Shown: positions 52,048 through 61,018, numbered from the stretch's first letter. The stretch is 64,000 nucleotides of DNA from CBDCUF01 sp965222525 (GCA_965222525.1 OZ244955.1:868001-932000), one strand, 5' to 3'. A program made the numbers and translations. Notes: generated by a model not told the origin, from the sequence alone.

Positions 52048-52374
52048 ATGACTGATACATTAGACAAATTATACGAGATAATACAGGGGCGCAAAGGCGG
52101 TGACCCGAAGAAATCCTATATTGCCAAGATGTTTAAAAAGGGGCCGAAGAAAATCTCGCAGAAGGTGGGGGAGGAAGCAACCGAAGTCGTAATAGCATAT
52201 CTGGCGGAAAGCGATAAGGAAGTGGTTTCTGAAACTGCGGATTTATTGTTCCACCTGATGGTATTGCTCGCTGATAAGGATATCCCTCCCGAGCAGGTCA
52301 TGCAGGAACTGGAAAGCCGTATGGGACAAAGCGGCCTTGATGAAAAAGCAGCAAGGAAGATAAAGACGGATTAG
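52048..52374 (+). CDS. hisE: phosphoribosyl-ATP pyrophosphatase
   Basis: 108 residues of the MazG-like all-alpha NTP pyrophosphohydrolase fold. DTLDKLYEIIQGRKGGDPKK and the metal-binding KVGEEATEVVIAYLAESDKE with ETADLLFHLMVLL are conserved. Catalyses step 2 of histidine synthesis. It is usually next to hisI or hisF; here it is alone. Its stop overlaps the end of ampG (convergent). Confidence 0.93.
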   Translation: MTDTLDKLYEIIQGRKGGDPKKSYIAKMFKKGPKKISQKVGEEATEVVIAYLAESDKEVVSETADLLFHLMVLLADKDIPPEQVMQELESRMGQSGLDEKAARKIKTD

Positions 52375-53864
52375 GTATTACTTTCTTTTTTGTTATCCAG
52401 CTTCCCCACCCATACCAGCAATATAACTCCCGGCAGGGCGATTATGGTGGAGATGATGAAGAATTCCGACCAGCCGAATATTTCGGCTATTGCACCGGAG
52501 GAAGCGGAAAGCCAGGTACGGCCGGTTGCCGCCAGCGAACTCAACAGTGCAAACTGGGTGGCGGTATAGCGGATATTACACAGCTTGCTGATATATGCGA
52601 CGAACACGGCAGTTCCCATCCCGCCGGAGAAATTCTCCACCGCTATGGTAAGCGCCAGCAGCGGTATATTATACCCCACCTCTGCCTGCACCACGAACAT
52701 AATATTGGACAGCATCTGCAATATACCGCCTATCCACAATCCTTTAATCAGTCCCAGGCGATTAGCTATCACCCCTCCGACAAACAGCCCGATCAGAGTT
52801 GCAGCAAATCCGTATATTTTAACGATATTGGCAATCTCATCCTTGTTAAAGCCGGTCTCCAGCAGGAAAGGGGTAGTCATAACCCCGGCAAATGCATCGC
52901 CGAATTTATATAATATGACAAATATGATAATCAGCAGCCAGCCCGGCCGTGTCATGAAATCGGCAAAGGGCTGAACCGCCGTTTTCTGCATTGACTGGCC
53001 GGTAAGCAGGGTGATGGCCGCCCCGACCAGTATAAAATTCACCAGCAGGAAATATACCCACCACAGAATCATCCCGAGATTCAATGTAACACCCATCACC
53101 GGCAATAGCAGAGTATTATATGCTGCAAACCTTACTCCCGGCAGAAGCAACAGGTAATCAGCAGCAACCAGTATTACAACCAGCAATAAACTGGCCAGCC
53201 GTTCATTGATCCGCACAGGATGGCCGGTATCAGTGTCGGTTTTAGGTTCTCTTGCCAGTAATGTAGTCACCACCCCGACCAGCATAAAACCGGCCATTAC
53301 GTTATATGTAAGCTGCCAGTCAAAATGATGAGCTAGCTTGAGCGCACCCGCTCCCGATACCAGCATAGCCACCCGGTAGCCGAAAACCTGCATCGCCGCA
53401 CCGGCGCTTTGCTGGTCGTCCGCAAGCGATTCTATGCGATATGCATCGACGGCTATATCCTGGGTAGCGGAGAGAATTGATACGGCAAGGGCAAAATAGG
53501 CAGTGATCATCACATCATCCGCCGGACTGGAATGGCCAAGGCCGAAGAGGGCAGCAATAAGCCCGATCTGGGTAAGCAACATCCAGCCCCGTCTTTTACC
53601 CAATATAGTGGTAAGCGGCGGTATAGGCAGGTGATTGACCAAGTGTGACCACAGGAATTTCAGACTATATGGGGTACCGATAATCGCAAACAGCCCGATT
53701 GTCCGCTTGTCTATACCGGTTTCAGTAAGCCATGCGCTTAGCGTACTCAGCGTCAGCGCAAGCGGCATCCCGCTGGAGAAACCCAGAAAACCCACTATTA
53801 TCAGTTTAGGATGAGAGTAAATTTTTATATTATCTAGGAATGAGGCCATTGTTTTTTGGGACAA
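52371..53864 (-). CDS. ampG: AmpG-type muropeptide permease (MFS)
   Basis: 497 residues with about 12-14 hydrophobic helices. The AmpG pattern is clear: LGFSSGMPLALTLSTLSAWL, SATQDIAVDAYRIESL and ENFSGGMGTAVFVAYISKLC. Imports anhydro-muropeptides for cell-wall recycling, so the cell makes peptidoglycan. Downstream of the BON lipoprotein on the same strand with a 54-bp gap. Confidence 0.93.
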   Translation of the reverse strand: MSQKTMASFLDNIKIYSHPKLIIVGFLGFSSGMPLALTLSTLSAWLTETGIDKRTIGLFAIIGTPYSLKFLWSHLVNHLPIPPLTTILGKRRGWMLLTQIGLIAALFGLGHSSPADDVMITAYFALAVSILSATQDIAVDAYRIESLADDQQSAGAAMQVFGYRVAMLVSGAGALKLAHHFDWQLTYNVMAGFMLVGVVTTLLAREPKTDTDTGHPVRINERLASLLLVVILVAADYLLLLPGVRFAAYNTLLLPVMGVTLNLGMILWWVYFLLVNFILVGAAITLLTGQSMQKTAVQPFADFMTRPGWLLIIIFVILYKFGDAFAGVMTTPFLLETGFNKDEIANIVKIYGFAATLIGLFVGGVIANRLGLIKGLWIGGILQMLSNIMFVVQAEVGYNIPLLALTIAVENFSGGMGTAVFVAYISKLCNIRYTATQFALLSSLAATGRTWLSASSGAIAEIFGWSEFFIISTIIALPGVILLVWVGKLDNKKESNT

Positions 53865-53918
53865 TATCGCCTTTCATAAATATGCTATAAAATCTGTTAA
53901 TTCCACCCTTATAGTGAC

Positions 53919-55217
53919 CTAATCATCATAGGCTATGAGTTCTTGCTGTAGGCTGTTTGCAGGCTGATAGGTTTTGGGGGATTGGGAAGTGGTAGCACTA
54001 TTACTGCCGTAATAACTGGTAGTTGGGGTACCAGCTGAAGCATTGGTTGTGGTTCCATAGGAGGCGGTGTTGTCATAAGCCCCTGCCGAGCCTGTATTAT
54101 AGCCATTCGGATAACCACTACCACCGCTGACATAGCCGTTATAACCGTTACTATACCCGCCATTACCATTGGCAGCCCTGCGTGCGGCCTCGGCACGCCT
54201 CGCCCGTTCCATCAGCGGGCTGGCCATCGTATTCGGGTCAATCGCCCGTGAATTGGACAGCTCCCTGCCGTCGGCCATAACGATATTCATCTCACGCACC
54301 TGCAGTTTCGGTACTACCAGCTTCACCCCATGCACCCTGCGGGCAATATCTATCGCCCTTGCTGCAACCACCTGGCTTGGCAGGTTACCGTATAAGGTCA
54401 CCACACCATTTTCAACCGTACTATGCACCTCGATAATTCTGGTAAGCTCCCCGCTTATAAATTTCCTGTCCAGCTCGGCGAGTATTTTCTCATCGGTCGG
54501 AGTAGTAAATGGCAGACTTTTATTCAGCCCGCTAATCCGCCGTCCATTCTTGCCATTAACTTTTGGCGGCTTCGGCAGGCCACTACCAGGCTTTCTGCTG
54601 TCGCTAAGCGGAATCACCCTGGTATTCATATCCGCCTGCTGCCCACCGAAATCGGCACCACCCGTACCTCCGTTACCCGGCGAAATCCGTCCCATATCCC
54701 ATGCCGAAATACCTGCCTGCTGCACAGTTCCTGCGGTGGGTGAAATCTCCACTTCCAGCACCTCCAGCCGTGATATGGCGTCCCGCACTCCAGGCATGGA
54801 GCGGGCAATCCGTACCGCCCTTTCTGCCACTGCAGGACTCGGTACATTGCCTTCCATATAAACAATGCCGTTATGCACCTCGTTTTTCACCACCATCACC
54901 TGGGTCATCTCGCCACCCAGCATCCGACGGTTTATCGCAGCATCAATCATATGGTCGACATTAACTTTAGGCTTTTTGGATGCAAGGTTCTTGCGTTCGG
55001 CTTCCTGCTGCTGCTGTAGTAGCCAGCGGCGGCGGGCGGCCTCGACTTCCTGGTCGCGCTGGGACTGTTTGCCCTCGACCTTTTCATTATGCTTGCGCAG
55101 TGATTTACTGACATAATAGGAGGTAGCGCCGCCGACCAGCCCTCCCAGGACGTTAAAACATCCGGACAGACTGAATATCAGCGTTATAGTAACAGCTATG
55201 TTTTTCATTCCTCTCAT
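53919..55217 (-). CDS. lipoprotein with two BON domains and Gly/Asn/Tyr-rich tail
   Basis: 432 residues from the ATG at 55217, four bases after AAGGAG. Lipobox LSGC at the end of a signal sequence (ITLIFSLSGC), then a Gly-zipper-like VLGGLVGGATSYYVSKSLRK. Two BON domains follow: MTQVMVVKNEVHNGIVYMEG with VAERAVRIARSMPGVRDAIS, and LTRIIEVHSTVENGVVTLYG with ARAIDIARRVHGVKLVVPKL. The last ~90 residues are low-complexity Gly/Asn/Ser/Tyr. BON domains bind phospholipid or stabilise envelope complexes. It lies downstream of the type IV secretion block on the same strand. Confidence 0.85.
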   Translation of the reverse strand: MRGMKNIAVTITLIFSLSGCFNVLGGLVGGATSYYVSKSLRKHNEKVEGKQSQRDQEVEAARRRWLLQQQQEAERKNLASKKPKVNVDHMIDAAINRRMLGGEMTQVMVVKNEVHNGIVYMEGNVPSPAVAERAVRIARSMPGVRDAISRLEVLEVEISPTAGTVQQAGISAWDMGRISPGNGGTGGADFGGQQADMNTRVIPLSDSRKPGSGLPKPPKVNGKNGRRISGLNKSLPFTTPTDEKILAELDRKFISGELTRIIEVHSTVENGVVTLYGNLPSQVVAARAIDIARRVHGVKLVVPKLQVREMNIVMADGRELSNSRAIDPNTMASPLMERARRAEAARRAANGNGGYSNGYNGYVSGGSGYPNGYNTGSAGAYDNTASYGTTTNASAGTPTTSYYGSNSATTSQSPKTYQPANSLQQELIAYDD

Positions 55218-55228
55218 CATGCTCCTTA

Positions 55229-55302
55229 CTGGCTTCTGGCATTCTGGCATTCTGGCTTCTGGCTTCTGGCTTCTGGCTTCTGATTACTGACTCCTGAACC
55301 CT
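55229..55302. repeat. tandem CTTCTGG word repeat upstream of the BON gene
   Basis: Seven-base units: ACTGGCTTCTGGCATTCTGG, then CATTCTGG and four more CTTCTGG units, then GATTACTGACTCCTGAACCC. Clear tandem array with point variants, ending a few bases before the start-codon region. Length differences between strains would be expected. Confidence 0.85.
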
Positions 55303-55344
55303 GTATACCATAAATCACACCAAAAATCCAGTGCCGGGGAGTAT

Positions 55345-55893
55345 TTATACCCCTCGACCACTATCACCCAGAGCCGTAGGCTTAACAAATTTTACAAAAG
55401 TGCTGTTCTTCCGTGTCAGGGAAGCTTTCTTTGTTTTTTCTTCCGAGAAATATCCATTTGCCAGTATTTCACTTTTCATATTCTTGCCACTTAGCGGAAT
55501 GTTTCCTTTTCCTGTAGCTTCTTTAGCTGATTTGATTTTCTCTCTGCGTTCTTCGGCCAGTTCAAGAAGGCGCTCAATAACTTTCTGGTCAATATCAAAC
55601 ACTTTATCCAGATATTTGATAGCAGCATCAAGCGGAGTTGCGGCATTCCTGGAAGGCTCTATTTCCCACCGTCTTGCTGCTGTACCAGCCCCTCCCATAC
55701 CATTTCTGTATGGTGTTTTCTTATGCATGGCCGGCCTGAGCAACTCAGCAATTTGACTTCGGGACTTGCCGGAAGCGAGCCGTACCTCCACCCACAAATC
55801 CTCAAAATTCTTGTAGGATTCGGGATTTTTTATCTCAATCCGCTTCCTTGCAGGCTCCTGCGGAGCCTGCTTCTGTTCGGTCTGTTTTTGCAT
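55345..55893 (-). CDS. hypothetical basic protein downstream of the vir block, 182 aa
   Basis: 182 residues, no signal or membrane helix. The middle (FEDLWVEVRLASGKSRSQIA then KYLDKVFDIDQKVIERLLEL) is helical. Both ends are charged and probably disordered (start MQKQTEQKQAPQEPARKRIE; end NSTFVKFVKPTALGDSGRGV). No family recognised. It starts 10 bp after the 159-residue gene, so the two form an operon. Its place beside virB8-B11 makes it a candidate secretion substrate or accessory. Confidence 0.65.
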   Translation of the reverse strand: MQKQTEQKQAPQEPARKRIEIKNPESYKNFEDLWVEVRLASGKSRSQIAELLRPAMHKKTPYRNGMGGAGTAARRWEIEPSRNAATPLDAAIKYLDKVFDIDQKVIERLLELAEERREKIKSAKEATGKGNIPLSGKNMKSEILANGYFSEEKTKKASLTRKNSTFVKFVKPTALGDSGRGV

Positions 55894-55903
55894 ACATTAC
55901 CTT

Positions 55904-56383
55904 TTATCCCTTTGATTTTTCGACAGTACCATTATCAAGGTCTCTTATATGCTGCTTCCAGTCTTCCTTATGCTTGCGCAAATCTTCAGGGTTATTGGGG
56001 AGCTTAAGGCTACTGGGTGAAACAGAATCAGCAAAACCCTTACCATTCTGACTTTCAGGTTGAATATCCCGGTCAGCTTTTTCCTTGGCTACTTCAAGCA
56101 TCTCTGTCATTCGTACACCGTGAGCTTTCTCGAGCAGCTTTCTTAAAGCCATCTCTTTATTACCTGCACCCTTTGCATTGTTCAGCAAAGGTTCAATCTG
56201 TTTTACTACATGATTTGTACCATCCGGATTTTTAAACCATTCATCAACTTCCGACACACGAACAGTTTTGTCATCACTAACTTTTAAAGAAAAATCCTTA
56301 CCCAGATGTTTTTCCAATACTTCTTTTACTTCCTTGTTAAGGTCGTTTTTCAGTTCATCCAGTGTTTTATTCTCTTCAGCCAT
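55904..56383 (-). CDS. hypothetical acidic/helical protein downstream of virB11, 159 aa
   Basis: 159 residues from ATG 56383, which follows AAAGGAG by seven bases; the longer upstream frame has no ribosome site. Helical, highly charged: LDELKNDLNKEVKEVLEKHL, a short central region (LLNNAKGAGNKEMALRKLLE) and a Lys/Asp-rich end (NNPEDLRKHKEDWKQHIRDL). No recognised domain, signal or membrane helix. It lies 500 bp after virB11 beyond two repeat elements. Confidence 0.65.
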   Translation of the reverse strand: MAEENKTLDELKNDLNKEVKEVLEKHLGKDFSLKVSDDKTVRVSEVDEWFKNPDGTNHVVKQIEPLLNNAKGAGNKEMALRKLLEKAHGVRMTEMLEVAKEKADRDIQPESQNGKGFADSVSPSSLKLPNNPEDLRKHKEDWKQHIRDLDNGTVEKSKG

Positions 56384-56498
56384 TTTTAAACTCCTTTGGT
56401 TATGGTGAGGCCTGGTTCCCTGGCTTGTTTCCGGGGACTTTTCCCGGGATACCGTCCCTGAGAATGCCTCTATGGTTAAAAAAATAACAATCAATATA

Positions 56499-56643
56499 GG
56501 GCGTGTGGACAATTACTACTATCATGGCCTGCAAATACCTGTTTTCTGCGCTTCCGGCTTTCACGTATGTCTAATACGCTGGAACTTCCGGTTCTCGAAA
56601 ACAGGCATTTTCGGCACATGCTAGCGTAATTGTCCACATGCCC
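56499..56643. mobile_element. 145-bp MITE-like element between virB11 and small genes
   Basis: Terminal inverted repeats GGGCGTGTGGACAATTAC (56499-56516) and GTAATTGTCCACATGCCC (56626-56643) match at 17 of 18 positions. An inner inverted repeat (CCTGTTTTC ... GAAAACAGG) and paired CTTCCGG words allow a long hairpin. No reading frame. Length almost equals that of the element at 25209 but the sequence is unrelated. Confidence 0.75.
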
Positions 56644-56644
56644 T

Positions 56645-56713
56645 AGTATAATTATGCCTGCGCATAATTATACTGGCTATCGCGGTGGAATCCCTGCTTC
56701 ACAGGTATTCATC
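56645..56713 (+). repeat. modular hairpin repeat, copy C (right arm missing)
   Basis: AGTATAATTATGC (56645-56657) and GCATAATTATACT (56662-56674) form a perfect 13-bp hairpin. It is followed by CGCGGTGGAATCCCTGCTTC and ACAGGTATTCAT, identical to copy B. The terminal palindrome of copies A and B is absent. Confidence 0.75.
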
Positions 56714-56883
56714 GCAACTCCTTATAAATCAGGAGCCATATACGCTCTCCGCATTGCTTTTTATACTATAACAGAGAAATGTTACAGCTATATTACAATG
56801 AACGAAAAAAATGCAATTTTTTAAAGAAAATTTTAAGAGGGGAGGTTGTACAACAAGAATTGTTGCGTTTGTGGGCGGGTAAA
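56714..56883. other. gap 3' of virB11
   Basis: 170 bases of AT-rich sequence with no gene. Nothing recognisable apart from the repeat that precedes it. The virB11 transcript presumably ends here. Confidence 0.4.
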
Positions 56884-57873
56884 CTACCCAGCTGCCTCGT
56901 TCGGGGTGAACATAATATCGGAAATATAACGTTTCCCTCCCGATCCACGGCGCAACTGGATAACTATCTCTATCACATCCCTGATATAACGGCGTATCTC
57001 GTCACGGCTCATCTGTACCCCCGCCTGCGTTACCATTAATACAACCTGTTCAATCGCCAGCCTGGGGGTATCCGCATGAACCGTCGCAATCGAACCGGGA
57101 TGGCCGGTGTTAATAGCACGCAGGAAACCAAATGCCTCGGCACCACGTAACTCACCGACAATTATCCGGTCCGGACGCAGGCGCAGACAGGCCTCTATCT
57201 GGTTCTGCGTGGTAACCTTGGCTCGCCCCTGCTCACCCTTGGATACCAGCAGATGCACCTTGTTCGGCTGTCCCTGCAGGTTAACCTCCCTTGCATCCTC
57301 AACCGTTATAATCCGCTCCTCCGCAGGAATAGCCCTGAGAGCAGCATTCAGAAAGGTCGTCTTACCGGTGGAAGTACCACCACTGATTATCATGTTCTTC
57401 TTCGCTTTCACCGCCGTATCGATAAATTCCCTGATACGCCCCTGATCAAGCAACTGTTTGAGTATAAGGTTAACATCCTCATCTTTCTCTCCCTTGATAA
57501 ATTTGTCAAACGCACCAAGCTTTTCATAATCCTCAAGCGAAAGGCTGAGCGTATTGCCCTTCCTTATCGACATAACAACATTGTTATTCTCGCAGGCAGG
57601 AGGAAACACCACCTGAATACGGTAGCCATTGGGCAGGGTAGCGGAAAGCAGCGGATGCTCCTCGCTTATCATCTGGCTGGTCGATTGCGCTATAAGACGG
57701 GCGAGCGCTTTCAGATGGTCAAGAGTAAGCGCCGGAATTTCCTCCATGGCCATATCGCCACGGTTCTCAATCCATACCTCGCCGGGGCGGTTGATAGATA
57801 CCTCGCTAACCCCCTCACGATTAAGAATCTCTTCAAGAGGATTTAGATATGTTTCTAACGCAGTTACACTCAT
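56884..57873 (-). CDS. virB11: type IV secretion ATPase VirB11
   Basis: 329 residues. The N-terminal domain is followed by the RecA-like core with Walker A ISGGTSTGKTTFLNAALRAI, the Asp box VEDAREVNL, Walker B LRPDRIIVGELRGAEAFGFL and the His box GHPGSIATVHAD. A hexameric ATPase at the cytoplasmic face of the channel that works with VirB4 and VirD4. It is 73 bp downstream of virB10. virD4, which follows virB11 in the Rickettsiales rvh cluster, is absent here. Confidence 0.95.
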   Translation of the reverse strand: MSVTALETYLNPLEEILNREGVSEVSINRPGEVWIENRGDMAMEEIPALTLDHLKALARLIAQSTSQMISEEHPLLSATLPNGYRIQVVFPPACENNNVVMSIRKGNTLSLSLEDYEKLGAFDKFIKGEKDEDVNLILKQLLDQGRIREFIDTAVKAKKNMIISGGTSTGKTTFLNAALRAIPAEERIITVEDAREVNLQGQPNKVHLLVSKGEQGRAKVTTQNQIEACLRLRPDRIIVGELRGAEAFGFLRAINTGHPGSIATVHADTPRLAIEQVVLMVTQAGVQMSRDEIRRYIRDVIEIVIQLRRGSGGKRYISDIMFTPNEAAG

Positions 57874-57946
57874 ATTTGGGGATTCTTATCGAGGCTTGCA
57901 TTCCATCATGTAAGCCAAACACTGATAACAGAACACCGAACAACTG

Positions 57947-59125
57947 CTACCTGATTACCTGAACTTCTGAAGTTATGCTAGGGGGAAAACGTATATCCTT
58001 ATTTACAAAAACCTTTATATGCGTACCCTGGTCAATAGTTACTATAGGCTGTAGACCACCTATTATCTGTCCTAACACCCTGTCACCAAAACCGGTAACT
58101 GACTGTTGTATGGCAGCATCAGTTGCACTACCGGATACTTCACTGCTTCCCCCAGAGGTTTCGGTTTTTGTAGTTCCCTCAGCACCGGTCAGCCCCTCCG
58201 CAGAAGCAGCAAAACCTATAGTCAGCGCACTTAGCAGAAAGAAATTCCCCAGAGTTTCTAAGAACCTACTATCAACATCTGCTGGAAGCGCCGGACGGCC
58301 GAGATTATCAACCACCGGGGAGCCAATAGCTATATCCAGCCCATCCGGCCTTATCACTCTCGTCCAACCGATAGTAATTCTGGCCTCTAACCTGCTAACC
58401 TGGGTATCATATTCGCCAATCAGCCTTGAGCCTTTGGGAATAAGTATATGTTTTCCTGATTCGGAATATACATCACGGCTTACAACTGCACGCAACATCC
58501 CCTCATCTCCGGAAAACCCTCTTTGTGCAGTGCTGATTGCCGTCTCAAGAACGGCATCAATTACCTTGCCCTGATAGATAGAAAATTTTGGGTCACTTGT
58601 CTTGGTTATTTCAACACTGGGCGCAGATGAATCCTCTATACCCTCAAAAAAGGTACTACCACCCTGTGCTCCCCCAATTACCGAACCTGTAGGTCGTCCG
58701 CTTAATACCAAACTGCTTGCCTGAAGGCGCTGCTTTTCGGCCTCGCTCATTATTTTACTTCTCTGAATTGGTGGTGGTGGAGCGACTGGCTGTGGCTCTA
58801 TAGCCACAGGTTCTTCCGGGGGTGGGGGCGGTGCAACTGTTGGTATGTCAGGCACCACAGGTATTACTGGTTGTGGAGGAGGCATTGCAATAGTAGGCAG
58901 GGGCGGCTCTGGTTCATCTTCTACCTCCACTTCAGGTATAGGCTCGACTGGTGCTGGTTCATCATCCCCGCCAAGTAGGAAAAACAGTAATGTTATCGCA
59001 CCGATGACAATTATTGCAATCACCAGCAGGTTTTTATTCCCTGATTCGGCAATGGCCGAAATCTCGGCATTTACTGCTGGGGACCCTCCTGCAGGAGTTG
59101 TTGTCTGTTCATTATTTTCCACCAT
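57947..59125 (-). CDS. virB10: type IV secretion channel protein VirB10
   Basis: 392 residues. A short cytosolic N-terminus, one membrane helix (LLVIAIIVIGAITLLFFLLG), a Glu/Pro-rich periplasmic stalk (IPEVEVEDEPEPPLPTIAMP), and the TrbI/VirB10 beta-barrel domain: GKVIDAVLETAISTAQRGFS, DVYSESGKHILIPKGSRLIG and the C-terminal DQGTHIKVFVNKDIRFPP. It spans inner and outer membranes as the channel wall. It starts 20 bp after virB9. Confidence 0.95.
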   Translation of the reverse strand: MVENNEQTTTPAGGSPAVNAEISAIAESGNKNLLVIAIIVIGAITLLFFLLGGDDEPAPVEPIPEVEVEDEPEPPLPTIAMPPPQPVIPVVPDIPTVAPPPPPEEPVAIEPQPVAPPPPIQRSKIMSEAEKQRLQASSLVLSGRPTGSVIGGAQGGSTFFEGIEDSSAPSVEITKTSDPKFSIYQGKVIDAVLETAISTAQRGFSGDEGMLRAVVSRDVYSESGKHILIPKGSRLIGEYDTQVSRLEARITIGWTRVIRPDGLDIAIGSPVVDNLGRPALPADVDSRFLETLGNFFLLSALTIGFAASAEGLTGAEGTTKTETSGGSSEVSGSATDAAIQQSVTGFGDRVLGQIIGGLQPIVTIDQGTHIKVFVNKDIRFPPSITSEVQVIR

Positions 59126-59145
59126 TATAATTTACCATGCCATAA

Positions 59146-60132
59146 TTAAAAAGAGGCAGCTAATTGGTTTATACTTTCATTATAAACACAAATAACGTCT
59201 GCTCCGCTACGTATTGATATTTTTGGTAATATATTGTCAACTATAATATACTCTCCCTCTTTTTTTGCTTTTAGAGGTGATTCCGTGCCGTTTGAGTTTA
59301 CTACATATACCGTGATTTTTTCTGATATCCCCGAGGGCATCTTGAAATATGTAGCTCTGCCATCATCGAATATTTTGAGCGGTGCTATTGAATCCGGGCC
59401 AGCCAAGCTATAATCGAAATTGAACCCCGGGCTGTTGGGTTGCGGTGAAGCTATTACTGGCACAGAGGTTGAAGTCGGCACGAAAACATCTCTGTTTGAC
59501 ACCGGTGCAACAGGGGCTACCGGAGCAAAATTCTGCGCTGGAGTTGGGACGGCCACTGGAGCAGGCTGAACTAGTGCAGGTTGAGGAGCAACTTTTGTAG
59601 GCACCCTCACCGGGTTAGACGTATTAGGTGTATTACTTCCTAGGAGATTATTACTCATCCCTCTTGCATTATTGTCAGAAACGAATTCCTTTATCTTTAT
59701 CTCCTGGCCAGCACTTATAACTCCATTTTTATCAAAATCATCATCGGGATAATAAAAACGCATGACATAAATTATATCTGTTTCATCTTCGGTTATTGAA
59801 GAAAGCTCAAACTGGTATGCACGTTTATTGGTCAGAACAGTCATATTGGTATGCTGATTATCCTGCATCGCCTTTACGAACAGCCTGTTACCTGCCGGAG
59901 TTATCTTGAACGGGGTGGCGTTACCCATGGAAAGCGTCAATATTTTCTCATTCTTGGCAAACTCTATATAAGACTGATAGCCATGCTTGGTAACAAGCTG
60001 GAATACCTCATTCTCACCGTAAACAAATGTTCTTATCCGGCTGTCGGTAGTTATAGGCCTGTCTGCGTATACCATTGTAGGTAATACGGATATACATAAC
60101 AGCACTGTTTTTATTATATTCTTTGTCATCAT
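59146..60132 (-). CDS. virB9: type IV secretion outer-membrane complex protein VirB9
   Basis: 328 residues. Signal peptide (TVLLCISVLPTMVYA). The N-terminal domain carries TFVYGENEVFQLVTKHGYQS and a C-terminal VirB9/CagX-like domain of beta strands (FDDGRATYFKMPSGISEKIT). Between them is a Pro/Ala/Val-rich insertion (VPTPAQNFAPVAPVAPVSNR) of about 60 residues that makes the protein longer than the typical ~270. It is 33 bp after virB8. Confidence 0.92.
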   Translation of the reverse strand: MMTKNIIKTVLLCISVLPTMVYADRPITTDSRIRTFVYGENEVFQLVTKHGYQSYIEFAKNEKILTLSMGNATPFKITPAGNRLFVKAMQDNQHTNMTVLTNKRAYQFELSSITEDETDIIYVMRFYYPDDDFDKNGVISAGQEIKIKEFVSDNNARGMSNNLLGSNTPNTSNPVRVPTKVAPQPALVQPAPVAVPTPAQNFAPVAPVAPVSNRDVFVPTSTSVPVIASPQPNSPGFNFDYSLAGPDSIAPLKIFDDGRATYFKMPSGISEKITVYVVNSNGTESPLKAKKEGEYIIVDNILPKISIRSGADVICVYNESINQLAASF

Positions 60133-60165
60133 TACTATCTTACCTCTTTATTAACTATACATTTA

Positions 60166-60879
60166 TTATACGTCAGCGTCTATATCCTTACGATATTCCT
60201 GAATCTGAAACCCTAAAGGATTGATATATCTGTCTTTCATTGACAGGTTAGAAGTGTCAAAGCCGTATTTTAGTGTCACAATATAGTGACTGGTTTTCGA
60301 AAGTCCTCCACTAGTTGCACTGCGCTGCCTCACTGTAAAACGCACTTGCCATCTATCCGGTTCCTTGGCGCTTATCGGCCCCATCGATTTCATCCCTACT
60401 TCAAGTTCAGCTCCCTTCAGGTTAAGCGGACTTTGTGGCTTTGTTATATCTATATCTGATAGAAATCTGCGGTGTATACTGGACGTAGACAGCAATCTGG
60501 CTACTTTGTAGTAATTATGTTCATAATTGGTGGCGCTATAGGACTCCCTAGCGTTTATGTATTTGTATATAAGGGATTTTATCACCGCTTCATCTGCAGT
60601 GTATTTCTCGATTTTCTGATTGCTGACCTGGGTTACGATACCTGTTTTATCCTCTACCTGGATCAAATATGGCTCAAATACCTTGCTGTCATTAAGTGTG
60701 GCTACTGCAACCGTAGATAATCCGGCAACAAATAACGAGGCAAGCATTATCAGGAACATTACATTTCTCTGCATTACCACCATCTGATAGCGATCCTGAT
60801 ACCAGCTTTTTACCTTTGAAACTGGCTTTTTGCTATCACCATTTTGGTCATCTTTGTCTTTTTTCGAGAAGCCAACCAT
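60166..60879 (-). CDS. virB8: type IV secretion inner-membrane protein VirB8
   Basis: 237 residues. A basic, charged cytosolic N-terminus (KKDKDDQNGDSKKPVSKVKS), one membrane helix (NVMFLIMLASLFVAGLSTVA), and the periplasmic NTF2-like domain (ADEAVIKSLIYKYINARESY, GPISAKEPDRWQVRFTVRQR, NPLGFQIQEYRKDIDADV). It nucleates channel assembly. First gene of the block; its upstream gap (61 to 139 bp depending on promoter) separates it from the heptose dehydratase gene on the same strand. Confidence 0.93.
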   Translation of the reverse strand: MVGFSKKDKDDQNGDSKKPVSKVKSWYQDRYQMVVMQRNVMFLIMLASLFVAGLSTVAVATLNDSKVFEPYLIQVEDKTGIVTQVSNQKIEKYTADEAVIKSLIYKYINARESYSATNYEHNYYKVARLLSTSSIHRRFLSDIDITKPQSPLNLKGAELEVGMKSMGPISAKEPDRWQVRFTVRQRSATSGGLSKTSHYIVTLKYGFDTSNLSMKDRYINPLGFQIQEYRKDIDADV

Positions 60880-61018
60880 ATTCTATTACAGGTTATAAAA
60901 AGATACAGAACTAGCGCATTATAACGCCAAAAACCATTATAGTCCAGAAAATATACAAATTTTATGTTAGTAAGTCGGTAGTTAGCAACAGAATGTAGCA
61001 TTTTGGTCAGAATTAACT

